Source: Pelodera strongyloides (taxonomy: Eukaryota; Nematoda; Chromadorea; Rhabditida; Rhabditidae). Taken from it: 64,000 bases of DNA. The translations under genes and the position numbers were made by a program. The notes beneath the pieces were generated by a model, which saw nothing but the letters and a program-made list of their open reading frames with translations, did no database searches and was not told the DNA's origin. Positions 31,895-44,000 of this stretch are shown here, one piece after another. The stretch spans positions 124,001 to 188,000 of the forward strand of contig JAANDG010000083.1 in the NCBI GenBank assembly GCA_036852015.1, read 5' to 3'. Position 1 is the first letter of the stretch. Each line of letters begins with the position of its first letter.

Positions 31895-32290
31895 AACAGA
31901 AACCTTACACCTCTGAGGAGTCGAACTCTGATCTCTTGAGTGAGAGATCGACGTCCTATCCTCTACTAGACTATCCCACCAGAAGCTGGCAATATTTATA
32001 CAAAAAAAAGTTATCATGGGGTGAGATATAGCCGACTGATGCCAGATTCGCTTAGGGTTCGAGCGATAACATCGAAATAGAGCGTATATTTCCACTGGCT
32101 CCTTCAGTGTGGTACAGTGGATAGCGGGCCGAACTCTCACCCGAGAGGTCGGAGTTCGATTCCTCCGAGTGCGTATGGGCGCGTTCTAGTTAATCCTAGT
32201 ATCATAAATAGAAAAAAAGTAAGGATGGGGTGAGATATAGCCGTCTTATGTCAGATTCGCTTAGCGTTCGGGCCATAACGTCTAAATAGA
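31895..32290. repeat. tRNA-Glu-like inverted pair with duplicated flanks
   Basis: The minus strand of 31985-31900 and the plus strand of 32099-32172 are both tRNA-like (GGATAG, CTCTCAC, GAGTTCGA(T/C)TCCTC). Between and after them the segment GGGGTGAGATATAGCCG...CAGATTCGCTTAG occurs twice (32019-32080, 32226-32290). Acceptor and anticodon stems pair poorly, so these are tRNA-derived repeats. Confidence 0.5.
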
Positions 32291-33022
32291 GAAGGTGATA
32301 ATGATTGACATTTTCTATAGTGAACAGCTGCGCTTTTTCATCTTTGATATGATGAGCGATTTAGCGGTCAAAAGCTTGGCACGTTGGCAGCATGATAAAT
32401 ATCTTCATACATTTTTAACAATAAACAAACTACCTGGTCTAGCAATTTAAAAAGCGCAGGCACTGCGGCTCCTACCCCAGGCAGGCTAAGCAAGCTTTCT
32501 CATTAGAGCACATCGAAAGCAATTTCGGTTGCACAGAACATAGGTGTTCAATCGCTATCCCTGGCCGGGAAGCGAACAAAGCGAGACAAAAACCTAGAGC
32601 TTTTTGGACCGTATTTTTCAAGCACAGGGCCCTGATTCAGTTCTTTGCAGATATTTTTCGCGGGTCAAGCAGCTTACACACATTTAGAAAAAAAAGATGT
32701 CTTGAAGCTTGCATTGACAAGGTTTAGAGTTTAGACGCACTTATATGTGTGGCCCTGTTCGTGTATGTTCACGAAAGAAATCACGGAACATGTTAGTTTT
32801 TGAACCTTCTGGGAATTGAGTTCGAGCCCCGTGCTCTGAGCCGTTTTCTTTAGCATATCAGATGATTCTTCACTGAACTTGATTCTTCTTCAATTCTTTT
32901 TGTGTTGTGAATTCGATCCTCGTAAAATGAGATTTCCGGTAGTCTACGGTCGTTCATTTTGAAGGAGGATTTTTGCTTTTCACACTTATCATCTCAGAAA
33001 TGTCACGGATGGAGCAAGATAC

Positions 33023-33315
33023 CGAGAGAGAGTGAGAGAGAGAGAGAGAAAGAGAGAGAGAAATACATGAGAGAATATGTTGGAAAGGTTTGAAAGAGAA
33101 ATACAGTCAGAGAGATTTAGCTGCATAGATATATGTGCTTAAAAGAGGGAGTTGGCATTGTGTGGATAATGATGAAAGTGAGAAGTAGAGCAAGACATAG
33201 AGAAAGAAAGACAGAGCGAAAGAAAGAGAAAGCAAGGAGAGAGGGAGAGAGAGGGAGAGAGAGAGGGAGAGAGAGACAGCAACGAGAGAAAGAGATAAAG
33301 AGGGAGACAAATAGA
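33023..33315 (+). repeat. AG/GGGAG microsatellite
   Basis: AG tracts at 33023-33063 and a longer GAGAGGGAGAGA block at 33180-33310. No gene. Confidence 0.8.
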
Positions 33316-34283
33316 ATTACAGAAAAAGTGAAATCAAAATGAACGTGCCACAAATTGAAAGATGTCAAAGGTCGTGTCATCCGAATCCCGCACGTAATTC
33401 ATTTGAACATTATGAGGCAATTTAGGGCCAATGATGTTTGACATTAAAGCACAATGATCATCATGAACAACTGAATTGTGTTGAGAGAGAGCAAAGAAAT
33501 CTTGGACCGCTTGAAGGGTCCAAGATCTCTTTGGGTGCACCTCTACACTGAACTGAACTCGGTTGGTTGGCGGCGAAACACTGGCGCGAAATTTATTGAG
33601 CCGCGAAATGTAGGCGCACAACTGAAAGAACATGTGGAAAATTGTTGCAAAAATTCATAAAAAGGCAGTTTTCGCGAAATAAAAAAGACAGTTTCTTCGA
33701 CACGCAGTGCACTCGCAAGAATCTGGCGAGCGTTCGGCCAAGACTGGGGTACGCTGTACCATTTGGGGAGCAAATATATGTGTTCGGGCAGCGCATAGTA
33801 CTGAAATCGAAGTCGTTTTTCTTTAATGTAAAACGGTGATCCCGTTGACGTCAAACACCATCAAGAATCATTTTGTTTTCGAAAACAAAAGAAATCCAAA
33901 TTTAATTGAAATTCTGCCTGTTAATCTGGTTGTGTGGTGATTGTCGCGTCACTAACTGAGTGAGAATTAGATTAACTTAACTTACAACTACGTGACGTAT
34001 CATGACTTACGCCGGAAATCTACTGTAACACTTGAGTATGGTTTCTTATATAGGTTTCGAGTTGTGAAGCCTTATAAGTAAAACTTGAACAGAATAATAG
34101 AAAACCTGCAAACAATTATTTTATGTATAGAAATTTACCCAAAGATACAAAGGATCGGGATACTTCTATATAAAAGATCAGGGTATTGTTGGTGTTCTAA
34201 AATTCTATAGGGTTTTTCGAATATTTTGTGTTTATGGTAAAGTCACCACTTCATTGCCAAAACTTTTATAAAGTTTTAAATAA

Positions 34284-34392
34284 TCACGCACGCACGCACG
34301 CACGAACGCACGCACAACAAACAAACAAACAAACAAACAAACAAACAAACAAACAAACAAACAAACAAACAAACACACAAACAAACAAGGAA
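34284..34392 (+). repeat. CACG and ACAA tetranucleotide microsatellites
   Basis: CGCACGCACG units give way at 34316 to about 17 ACAA units, then CACACAAACAAAC. Confidence 0.9.
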
Positions 34393-34825
34393 ATCTTGAA
34401 TGTTGTTCAAACAATCCTGGGGGTGAAACGCAGTAAAGTACTTCGATAAAATCCCCCAATTCCCTTTATTGGTCAGTAATAGGCTGTTTTCAGCGGGTTT
34501 TCGCTCAAATTCCGGCCCTTTTACGAAATTCGTAAAAACAATACGGAAGAAAATGGTTGTGGTGATTTCATAGTTTTTTTTGTGTAGTATTCTGTATTCA
34601 TAGGCATAACTTATTTATTGAACGTGCACTGCAGTCATAACATAATACTAGGTTTGCTCAACATGACTTTGCGCTTATGTCTGTGAACTTTGCTAAAATA
34701 AATAAATGAAACAAAATCAACATAAACAAACTTTAATAAAAACACATTATATCCAGGTTTCTATTTAAATTTAAATAATAAAATAGAAAAGCGATGGCTT
34801 TGGAGTTACCAAGACCCTTTCTGAA

Positions 34826-34862
34826 GCCTAAGCCTAAGCCTAAGCCTAAACCTAACGCTAAA
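34826..34862. repeat. Short nematode-type telomere repeat array
   Basis: AAGCCTAAGCCTAAGCCTAA reads as TTAGGC units on the opposite strand, decaying to CCTAAACCTAACGCTAA. Confidence 0.7.
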
Positions 34863-35913
34863 CTCTGAAGACTAGAGGTAGTTATGTCCGTCTAAATATG
34901 TCCACTGTTCTTTGGTTTCCGAGTTCATTTGATTCGAAATCTAAACTGATTTAAGACGTGGAACGGGAGGGGGTGTCCGTGACTCGTTCTTTAGGAATTT
35001 GTTCCATGAACGACGAGATTATATTACGAAATGTGTTCCTGGGCCATCCCAGATGAAAATGGTGCGCAACGTGAAATCGGGTGCGCCTAGTTATAGCCGC
35101 GTGCGCACTTCGCCCAGCCTAAGCCAGACTGTCGCGGGGTTCCCGCGAGTGTTATGACCATGAGTAGTTAAATCAGTTTTGATTTCGAATCATCTCTGAA
35201 AAAAAAACTTGTAGATCTTTCCGGAGTAAATAGATAATGATTACCCGAATCATCGTAAAAAGATCGTCAGTTCACCAGCTAGACTACAACATTATAAAAA
35301 AATTTTTGTTGACCAAAGCGTTAATTTCCATATCTAGCAGTGTGCACGTACACATCTGCAAACCACACTACTTTTCATATCGACCAGCGAGTCATTTTCA
35401 ATCAGATAATTCTCTTTCATTTCCAATTTCGTTTCATCCGTCACCAATCGGTCACGGAACAGTCACGAAATGGGCGCCCGAGCTTCCTATGTAGTGTATT
35501 TTCTTCTCACCAACTGATAACACTATAAACATGTGGTACTCTGCAGTGTGTAGTATGTAGTCTGCAATCAGCCTTATCAAAGGTCGCCTTTCCAATAATG
35601 TTCCAATTTCCAATAAGAAAACATTTTACATTTAAAAGGAAATTCATTCTTTTTCTTTCTTTTCATATTTTTAGGTCTTGTAGACTAGACTGTGTGTTAT
35701 CTAAGTTATCTTTTAGGCTTCTTGCGTCTTGGAGCTTGTGTGCTGAGCATGGATAATAATAATACAATACTTTCTTTACTGAAGTCTTTTTAATGTGCTA
35801 GTAAGTAGTAATTAATATTGTTTTTTATAGTTCTCGCCTCTCAGCGCAGTAAAAAATTTTCGATTATGATCGTGAATTATTATTTAATAATTTAATTATC
35901 ATTTCCGTTCAGG

Positions 35914-38900
35914 ATGATCTCATACAACTATGAATGTCTTCTGGTGGAAAAGCTCCCCAACTTCGTCTACCATGTTCAACTTAACCGTCCCAAGCACTTG
36001 AACGCACTGAATATGAAGATTTGGGGGTTAGTTTTAGTTGTATTGAAGTAGGTTACTTTATGTCACAACCAACCAAAGGTGTGAACGGAAGCTGGAAAAA
36101 TCTGGTGAATGCGGATCGCCTGGGCACACCTCGCGCACACCTGGCACTCCCTCGGCGCGCCATAGGCACAAAATTCGTTGCGCCGCACCTCTGTGGAACT
36201 CTTTTTTGCAGCGGTACCTGAAAGTGACGCGGTTTATTACGAAGCTTCGTATTTGGGCCATACTATCTTGCTCTACAACAACCTACGCTTTTGATAAAAA
36301 CATAAATAGTTTCTTTTTAGATTAATATTATTTAATTATTTGTAAGCATTACTGATTTTAGCGAAATTGGTGACTTCTTCTCCCGTGTGGCCATAGACGA
36401 AGACTGTCGGGTGATTGTTCTCTCCGGAAATGGTCGGGCGTTCACTGTAGGATTGGACTTGAAAGGTACTGTACTTGTCGTAATTGTAGGGTATGATAGG
36501 TAAGGGGGTATGGTACGGTAGGATGTTTCTGCTTGGTACGGTAGGGGTTTGTACCAAACTAACTGTAAGCTTCGTAAAATTCGCCGCACAACGCGCCGTT
36601 AGGGAACGCGGGGTGTGGCATGCGTGTGCGAAAATTCCAGTTGTTGCATAATGTTTATTTATAATGGGATATTTATTTACAGGTCACGACTAGTGCTACT
36701 GTTTTCAAAATCAATTTTTAAAGGAATGGGTAAGGTGATTTCAGAACAAATATTTTTGCAGACCCTGATACTATTGGGCTGCTCAACCAATCGGCTGATG
36801 ACAATGAAGATATGGCGAGAAAAGCGTTCAAATTAGGGCGAAAGATTCGATATATGCAAGGGTGCTTTACCGCAATTGAGGAGGTAATTATACGAAATTA
36901 TGCCTTTGTGAAATATGTACTGCCCTATTGCGTTTGGATTAATTTCTATGCCCGTCTGGGCACTTCTGGCTTGTGGTACCGAAATTCACATATAATACAT
37001 AAGACTACTGTAGTTCAGCGCGCAAGTATCACTTCAAGTCTAATTAACTGTGTATGTTTCATAATTGCTTTGATAATTAAATTACTTACAATTACCTAGT
37101 TTAGTGCGGAAAACCAGTGCTCGTAGCAATTCATGGCCACTGCTTGGGTGGTGGCATTGACCTGATCACTGCTTGTGATATCCGATATTGCACTCAGGAT
37201 TCTGTGTTCAGTATAAAGGTGCGGTTTTATTTCATTTTTTGTTTTCCTTCTTTTCGGTTAAAATTGATGAGTGGTGCCTTTGGCTTCATTAGAGAGCATG
37301 TCTCGTTAGGTTTCTCTCGCATATTCATTCATGTGGCCGTTTCAACTACCAACATGCATATACGACGAAACTGAACCTAAATTTACCGGAAATGTTCAGT
37401 ATTAATCTATGGTCAATCAATACTCATTTGTCATCATCAACACTAAGCAATTAATGATCAATGCTAATTAATGTAATTGCTGATCAATCAATACTAATTA
37501 TTGTAATATGTAATTAATGAACAATCAATACCAATTACTCTAATTGCCAGGAAGTCGATGTGGGCATCGTCGCTGATGTTGGTACCCTGAACCGTATAGG
37601 AAAGACTTGTGGAAATGATGTGAGCTTGTACATTTTTAATTTACTTCGGGGTATATTTGTCTTGAACAAGTTATACAGATCCTTTACAAGGGCAACCGCT
37701 CCCTTGAGCTATAAAAACTGAAAAAAATTTCATTTTTGTTCTGGCAACACAGAACTCTCTTGAGAAAGGAAAACAGTTTATATGCCGGTTTTTGAAACAC
37801 ATCGGCTACACGCACTCTTATGCAGCTCATGCAAATGAACATAAATTGGAATAAAAAATCGAGCTAAATTCGAGTAAATTAGCATGAATACGTAGGAATT
37901 CAGTTGCGTTTCGAAAACCGGCCGGTATTTCGCTTTAAATTCTAGAGTTGGATTCGCGAAGTTGCTTACACGGGGAAGAATTTCAACGCAAGCGAAGCAC
38001 ATAGCAATCGTAAGTTATTGTTTTCTTACCTTGCCCTACGTTCTCGAGCGCGCTGTGCTGTTACGGCTACACCACTAAAATTTTACGCGCAAGTCGTTTT
38101 TTATTAGCTACCCGTGTAGTGCGCGGTTACGGCTACCAGCGCTCTGCGCATCCGCGAATGTATCAAAGCGCTCGTGCACCTGACCGCCGAGAATGCAACA
38201 TGTGGCTCGTGTGCTGCGCAACTGTCGCTCACGAAGTTATTGATCCTCCTAATATTTTATCATTGTTTATTCAGAATTGGTGAGCCGCGTGTTCTCCGAT
38301 AAGGAGCAACTACTGAATGAGGTAGGAAATTTGAGCAAGATATATTTTAGCGTTACAGTAAGAGAGAATTTCCTGAGTAGTGCCTCTCTATTTAGCGTAT
38401 GGTAGTTTTCGGCGGTACTAGTATTCTAGTAGTTTCCAATTAACTCTATTATGGTATTACGATTATTTTTGTTTTGATTATTACACCATATTTATTTTTA
38501 TTGTTTATTATCGACTTTAGCAGGCTTTTATTTCCAGACGCTCAAGATAGCATCATCTATTGGTGAAAAGAGTCCAGTGGCAGTCCAAGGAACAAAAATC
38601 AACTTACTTTACGCTAGGGATCATTCGGTTAAAGAATCTCTTAATTATGTGGTAAGCTTTACAAATCATTCGACTGTCAAGGCATGGCTTGCAACAATGG
38701 GAACATGTATAGAAATACTACGTGTGACCGCGGCAGCGGCTAGCTCCATATAGCTGCGCTACCTCGGGTGACGACTCTGGACCTGCCGCATCCGCGAAAA
38801 TGTAGCAATCTACTATTTTACCCATACAGTGCACTTTTCAGGCTACATGGAACCAATCCCAACTCTTTACTGCCGACATCGGTTTGAGTGCAATGGCTAC

Positions 38901-38940
38901 CATGGCGAAGGAACCTTTTCCACCATTTTCAAAACTATGA
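35914..38940 (+). CDS. ECH1: Delta(3,5)-delta(2,4)-dienoyl-CoA isomerase (ECH1 type), peroxisomal
   Basis: Nine phase-matched exons (35914-36026, 36362-36465, 36762-36883, 37105-37218, 37551-37619, 37946-38009, 38275-38321, 38538-38651, 38842-38940) give 281 residues of the crotonase superfamily. The enzyme moves double bonds in dienoyl-CoA during oxidation of unsaturated fatty acids. The oxyanion and active-site region reads [20 protein letters not shown], followed by [14 protein letters not shown]. Asp132, Glu152 and Asp160 keep the spacing of the three acidic catalytic residues of rat ECH1 (20 and 8). The product ends SKL, a type 1 peroxisomal signal. It starts directly at the core fold ([16 protein letters not shown]), so the mitochondrial leader of the mammalian enzyme is missing. 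TTCAG lies one base before the ATG, consistent with a trans-splice site. A MITE forms the end of intron 5. Confidence 0.95.
37782..37938. repeat. Family A hairpin MITE, copy 6, at an ECH1 splice site
   Basis: GCCGGTTTTTGAAACACATC to GGCCGGTATTTCGCTTTAA. The left TTAAAGCGAAAT is lost. The right end stops seven bases before the first base of ECH1 exon 6, so its TTTCGCTTTAAA forms most of the pyrimidine-rich tract before TTCTAG. Confidence 0.85.
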
Positions 38941-39702
38941 TTCGAAGTTCATACAGTGTGTATACCTGTGGTGCATTATTAGTACTCTCCAACTTTTCTA
39001 ATTGCACGCTGAATCTAACAGGTCGGTAATAAACAGAAGCAGATTCATTTAGTAAGTAAGCAATTAGTAAGATCCACTATATATATATTTCGAAGATTCC
39101 TACATCATGATAGTATTATTCTTTTCTACGATAAATTTTCACTGTAGTACATAAACAACGCATATTAGTAATATCTTATTATATAAAAGAGTAACTATAC
39201 CGTACGCTAGCACTCACGTTACGGAAGTAGAATTCGAATAAATTGTTCCGCTTTGGATGTAAAAGAGTGCCGCAGCTCAAATTAGAATATTCTCATGTAT
39301 ATCTTCATTCGTAAAGATTTTCATCTACGTCTACGTTACAAACTTTTCATAAGTATGGAAAGACGCCTCAGGGTTCAACTATAATTTGAAGGTTCATACA
39401 GTATGACAAATGACCCTACACCTACCCATGTATGCAATTATCTTACAGTTACAAGTTTCCTCCCTCACAGTGTTGGTGTAAAGAAGCCTATGTATTCTTT
39501 AATAAAGCCCCAAAGCAAAGGAACAAACAAAGTATTTATTGTTCATAAATCTATTAAAACGTGCAAGCACAAGGAAATAATACAAATAACATGGAAAATT
39601 CACCAAAATTGGATAAAAAGAATTCACAGATGAAGAAAGATATACAAAGGAAACATAATACATCACAAATATATGTGCGTTACTATTAATCAATAACCGA
39701 GA

Positions 39703-39783
39703 TTTAAAGCGGTACCGAACGTGGTACATGGAAATGAAGTTGTGCAGCGAACGCTTCACAACCCACGTGTCATACCGCTTTAA
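39703..39783. repeat. Family D hairpin MITE, 81-bp minimal form
   Basis: TTAAAGCGGTACCGAACGTG to ACGTGTCATACCGCTTTAA, TTAA at both ends. It is the shortest family member in the window and has almost no loop. Confidence 0.8.
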
Positions 39784-40091
39784 ACTGTCAAAGACCCTTT
39801 CTTTCGCATAGTACAAATCATATTCTACGCCACGATCAGACAGTAGCCATAGACTGTTCTGTAGTTTGTAGAAAAACAATATTAATAAATAAGTAATTTA
39901 GCATAATGACTACTGACAACTTTTCGAGCTTGCAAACAGAACAAGTGTAAAGCTATCGGTGTTTCTTGTTCATATCTATGTATTTACAGTAAACTCGTAA
40001 TTGCTCACAATGTAGAAAAAAACGAATTTGGGGTTTGGCACTATTGGCACTCATACTGATATGCAAATGATGAACTACAGAAGGGGTAATT

Positions 40092-40265
40092 TAAAGTGGT
40101 ATGGCACGTTGACTGCACAACTGCATTCCCGTAGATTTTATGTAAACTAACTACTGTTCAGTCGTTCAGTGCTGGAAAAGCACATAGGCTCACAGAAATT
40201 TTCACACCATATCTCGGAAAGCAGCTACCGGAATAGGTTTAAAACCACGTACCACACCGCTTTAA
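40092..40265. repeat. Family D hairpin MITE, long form
   Basis: TTAAAGTGGTATGGCACGTT to CCACGTACCACACCGCTTTAA with TTAA ends and an inner GTGCTGGAAAAGCAC stem. Confidence 0.75.
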
Positions 40266-40411
40266 TATAAAAGTGAAGGCGTGTTGAAAACATTGCTTAT
40301 AATACAAAGTGTTGACCAATAAACGATAAAAAGACGGCGGTATCGTGCAAAGGAAAAACATTAGGTAATTAAGTGATGCAAAATGTGTGTGTAATTTTCC
40401 AATGAGTGGCT

Positions 40412-40592
40412 TTAAAGCGAAATGCTAGCCCCTTTGGAAAATTTGCATATGATAAGCAAATCCTATGTATCCTATGCTAATTGTGTACTATTGCGTACTA
40501 TTGCCGTGGACGATCGTACAAAATTAGCATAGGATACATAGGATTTGCTTATCATATGCAAATTTTCCAAAGGGGCTAGCATTTCGCTTTAA
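40412..40592. repeat. Family C hairpin MITE, copy 2
   Basis: TTAAAGCGAAATGCTAGCCC to the exact inverse, with arms of about 80 bases containing CATATGATAAGCAAATCC and a centre CGTGGACGATCG. It is nearly identical to 19911-20081 and 42532-42701. Confidence 0.92.
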
Positions 40593-41031
40593 CGAAACGC
40601 TGCCTTGTCGTAACAAATAACGATGAAATAAAGCTAAACCTTGCCAAAAATACAGTACACTATCAATATTCAAAAGAAAGTTAATTTTGGATAGAAGGAG
40701 ATTTGCTGCAATAAAAATAAAAAATAAAATAAAAAAATATATAATAAACCCTATCCCTGAAATCAAAGGCGATTTGTATTACCGTAATCAAAGTGAGAAT
40801 CAATAAAAACAATTATCAATCGATAAACAAATCGATAATTACCACTGGGGATTATTGTAAAGTGAATTGATAATGGTCCAGGGAAACTAGCGAACTGGAA
40901 AACTGGCCAGCATAAATGGGCTTAGTTTTGGTCCCAAAAATGTCCTCCGCAAGCTTATCACTACTGGCAGGATCAACCACAGAGGAAAGGAGTCTCACCA
41001 CGAACACTACCGTAATGAAACAGGAATGGTA

Positions 41032-44000
41032 CTACGAGGACGCATGATGCACAGGACCTTTGAGCGTTGTTGCACTGATCTGAAATGATCGATAATTAAT
41101 ATTTTTGAAGCGCTGCAAAGGAAAAATGTGGTACGAGTCCCGAAGACCGGCCTCGAACACATATTAGTTCATATCCTTGCAGGTGAAGCGATTCTTTCTA
41201 TTAAAAAGAAAGATAATAGACCCGAGCAATACCTACCTTTCGGCTAAACGGCATTTCCTCGTACACCAAGTAGTGAAGCAGGTCGGAAAGTGAAACACAG
41301 GCAATTGGCTGCTGCAACTTATTACATTTATAATTTCATACCAGTGATATTCAATATGAAACTTTAGCTCGCGGGCGCGAACGTGGGAGCCACAACCTTC
41401 GTTCGCCATGCTTGGCATATTTCAGGCACGTCCGCGGCACACCAATTTTTGGATTTATCGCTTTTGGCAAAAAATGCGGGCGGCACACGAGCGTGTGAAC
41501 CGCTCTCGACCCGCCAGCAAAGTTGTCTTAGTTTCTACAGCCCTAATTGCCTAATTAAGCAATTCACCTGCACTTTATCTTTTTTTTCGTCTCAAGTGAA
41601 ATCAAATAAAAATTAAACAAACCTTGTTCTGGTCCACGACAAACATACACCGACAGTGCATTTCGGATAGCATTTCACCAAGGACCTGAAATTAAAATTT
41701 GAAGTATCGACTTATTTTTTCCTTTTCTCCCTCATTTTCATAGCTTCGACGAAATGCGTATATTGTGCTAGCCTTTGAGAAATCAAGGCATCGCTATATT
41801 ATGTTCATTCCTCAGACCTCAGTCTAAATGTAGTCTTTAGCAAGCCTAGACAGACCTATGTCGCGGCAATCTTAACCATCCGCAAGCACGGATAGGAATA
41901 AAATGACGCCCATGATTTTTTCGGATAGCCATCTAGCTTCCCCGTTTCTTTCAGAAAAGTTTATGCGAATTGTACCAGATTCAATACTTTATCTATTGTA
42001 TTTACCTGCGAAACTGGCGTATTTGGTGATGCAAATAGTGGAGTATCTCTAGTGGGGAGGATCGCCTCAACTGTTACTTCAGCGAAGAACTTCTGGAATT
42101 AAATTAGAATACTGTCTTACTATTTTTAACGGGACAGGCCTATGAAAATATCTGCTAATCCTAATACAGTTCACGGTCTTCCTTTCCGTTCTTCCCTCTC
42201 GCCTTTTGAAATGTGTTAATGCATATCCTCAATAAACTATTATTATAACAGGAAAATTGTGAAGTGTTAGATGTTGTAGGGTTACGGTAGATCGTCGAAA
42301 CGTGACTATAAACTCGCCTGACCATATAACCAGAGACAAGACTTGTTTTCAGAATATAAGCAGTAAATAATAATTTACTGCTTATTCCACTAAAACACCT
42401 AATAAATTACCTTTGGTGAATCGAACCGCAGCATTGCTTCGGCAATATCCGTCTTGCGGAGTACCTCGTATGCTTGTCCTAAACGTCGAGGAACCAAGGT
42501 ACTTCACCAATAAGCGAAGCAGCAAACGAGGTTAAAGCGAAATGCTAGCCTCTTTGGAAAGTTTGCATATGACAAGCAAAGCCTATGTATCATATGCTAA
42601 CTTTTACGATTGCCGTGTACGATCGTACAAAATTAGCATAGAATGCATAGGATTTGCTTATCATATGCAAATTTTCCAAAGGGGCTAGCATTTCGCTTTA
42701 ATAAAGAGGTTTTGAAACATCTACTGGGCATGCATTTATTATATATGCAAATTTAGGTGCCCATATGTTCATTTGCCTCACTTAATAGCACATTGCAGTA
42801 ATTAAATCTTAATGTTGAATCAAATACATACCCTTTTCATTCAATACAGGCAACGATGAAAGCCGGAAGCCTAACATCATCTGTAGTGCCTTTGAAAGAG
42901 TGTCCGAGCTGTTCACCTAAACAAATAATAAACTATTAATTATTAATTTCTGACGCTTGGTTTTGAAAATGGTTCCGCTTCCGCTTCGCGATAGTTCCGC
43001 TTCGCTACCTACGGGCCTACAGACACGACAATACATAGATGTATGGTTTGAAAACGCTTTCCGCAATGGAACACACAGAAATGAAATACACGGTGCTATT
43101 GTTCAACACGTTTTAAAACCATGTGTCACACAACTTTAAAAACTTCTCCTACAAATATGCGTTTATTTATAAGCTTGATATTTTTTGGACGAAAAGACAC
43201 AGAAATGAGAAAAAAACTTACCGAATGAATAGTAGTATTCCACCGTCCAATACCCGTGTCCTCAATGGGGAATCCTAGCCATTGCACAAAGTGGAGAGAA
43301 CGGTTCTGAAAAGATATACAATTTACGTTAGTGCATACACGCTGCCCGAAACATGGTGTGTTTATAAGTTTATATCACTGTTATTCTTATCAGTATCACA
43401 TACTGTATTGACTTTAGCATCCAGCAAGAGGAAAGACACCAAAGCTTTACCTGTCGATGTACCGCTTGTAGCACCCTTCTAATATTGAGAATGTAGAGCG
43501 GTGAGTTAGTCTGCTCATCCATAACGGCAACCCGATGGATTTGACTCATACAGAACTCTTCACAGACTGACCAGACCCTGAATGATAAGAAGTAGGGCAT
43601 CATAATTGTCGGTCTCGCTCAAGGGCTCAGGAAATATTGTGTCCAATCCCTGTAGCATAATAAATTGATCATCCCACTTCTAAGAGATATCCTACACGCT
43701 TACTTTACCTATACATTGATTTTCTACTCGCACTTGTATGTCATTTTGTATTTATAAAGTTTCTGCACACATGAATAATTAAACCACATGTTAGGAACAG
43801 AGTGGGGCCTAAACAACTATCGACTACGTACGGCACATGCAGATTACCATGAAACTACGAACACGGAAATTGTCCAATAAACATATAACTGACTTCATCT
43901 CCGAGGGTACTGTAACCAGGCGATTTCCAGTCAGAATATCTGCTAATTTCTTTCCGCAATCGATACTTTCGGCTGATTGGTAGTGAGTGAAGAAATCAGT

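Larger units (their letters stand above)
23983..35913. other. 12 kb intergenic region between divergently transcribed genes
   Basis: No gene could be supported. It contains hairpin elements (24698-24851, 26478-26668, 29987-30158), an inverted element (25334-25478), AG/TC microsatellites (25594-25840, 27791-27870, 29405-29530, 29677-29770, 31790-31840, 33023-33310), tRNA-derived repeats (28068-28130, 31890-32290), a GC-rich open stretch (29050-29215) and a short TTAGGC-type array (34826-34860). Promoters of the channel and ECH1 genes must lie at its two ends. Confidence 0.55.
38941..41031. other. 2.1 kb between convergent 3' ends: hairpin elements
   Basis: The ECH1 and AMPK gamma genes point towards each other across this gap. 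It holds a compact family D element (39703-39783), a longer one (40092-40265) and a family C element (40412-40592). No gene is supported. The frame 39499-39879 overlaps a hairpin. Confidence 0.6.

Noticed and set aside
43583..43660. Possible AMPK gamma exon GLDTIFPEPLSETDNYDALL
   Set aside because: It would need a frame shift to reach VWSVCEEFC; joining exon 44021-43894 directly to 43577-43451 keeps phase and matches the CBS2 order.
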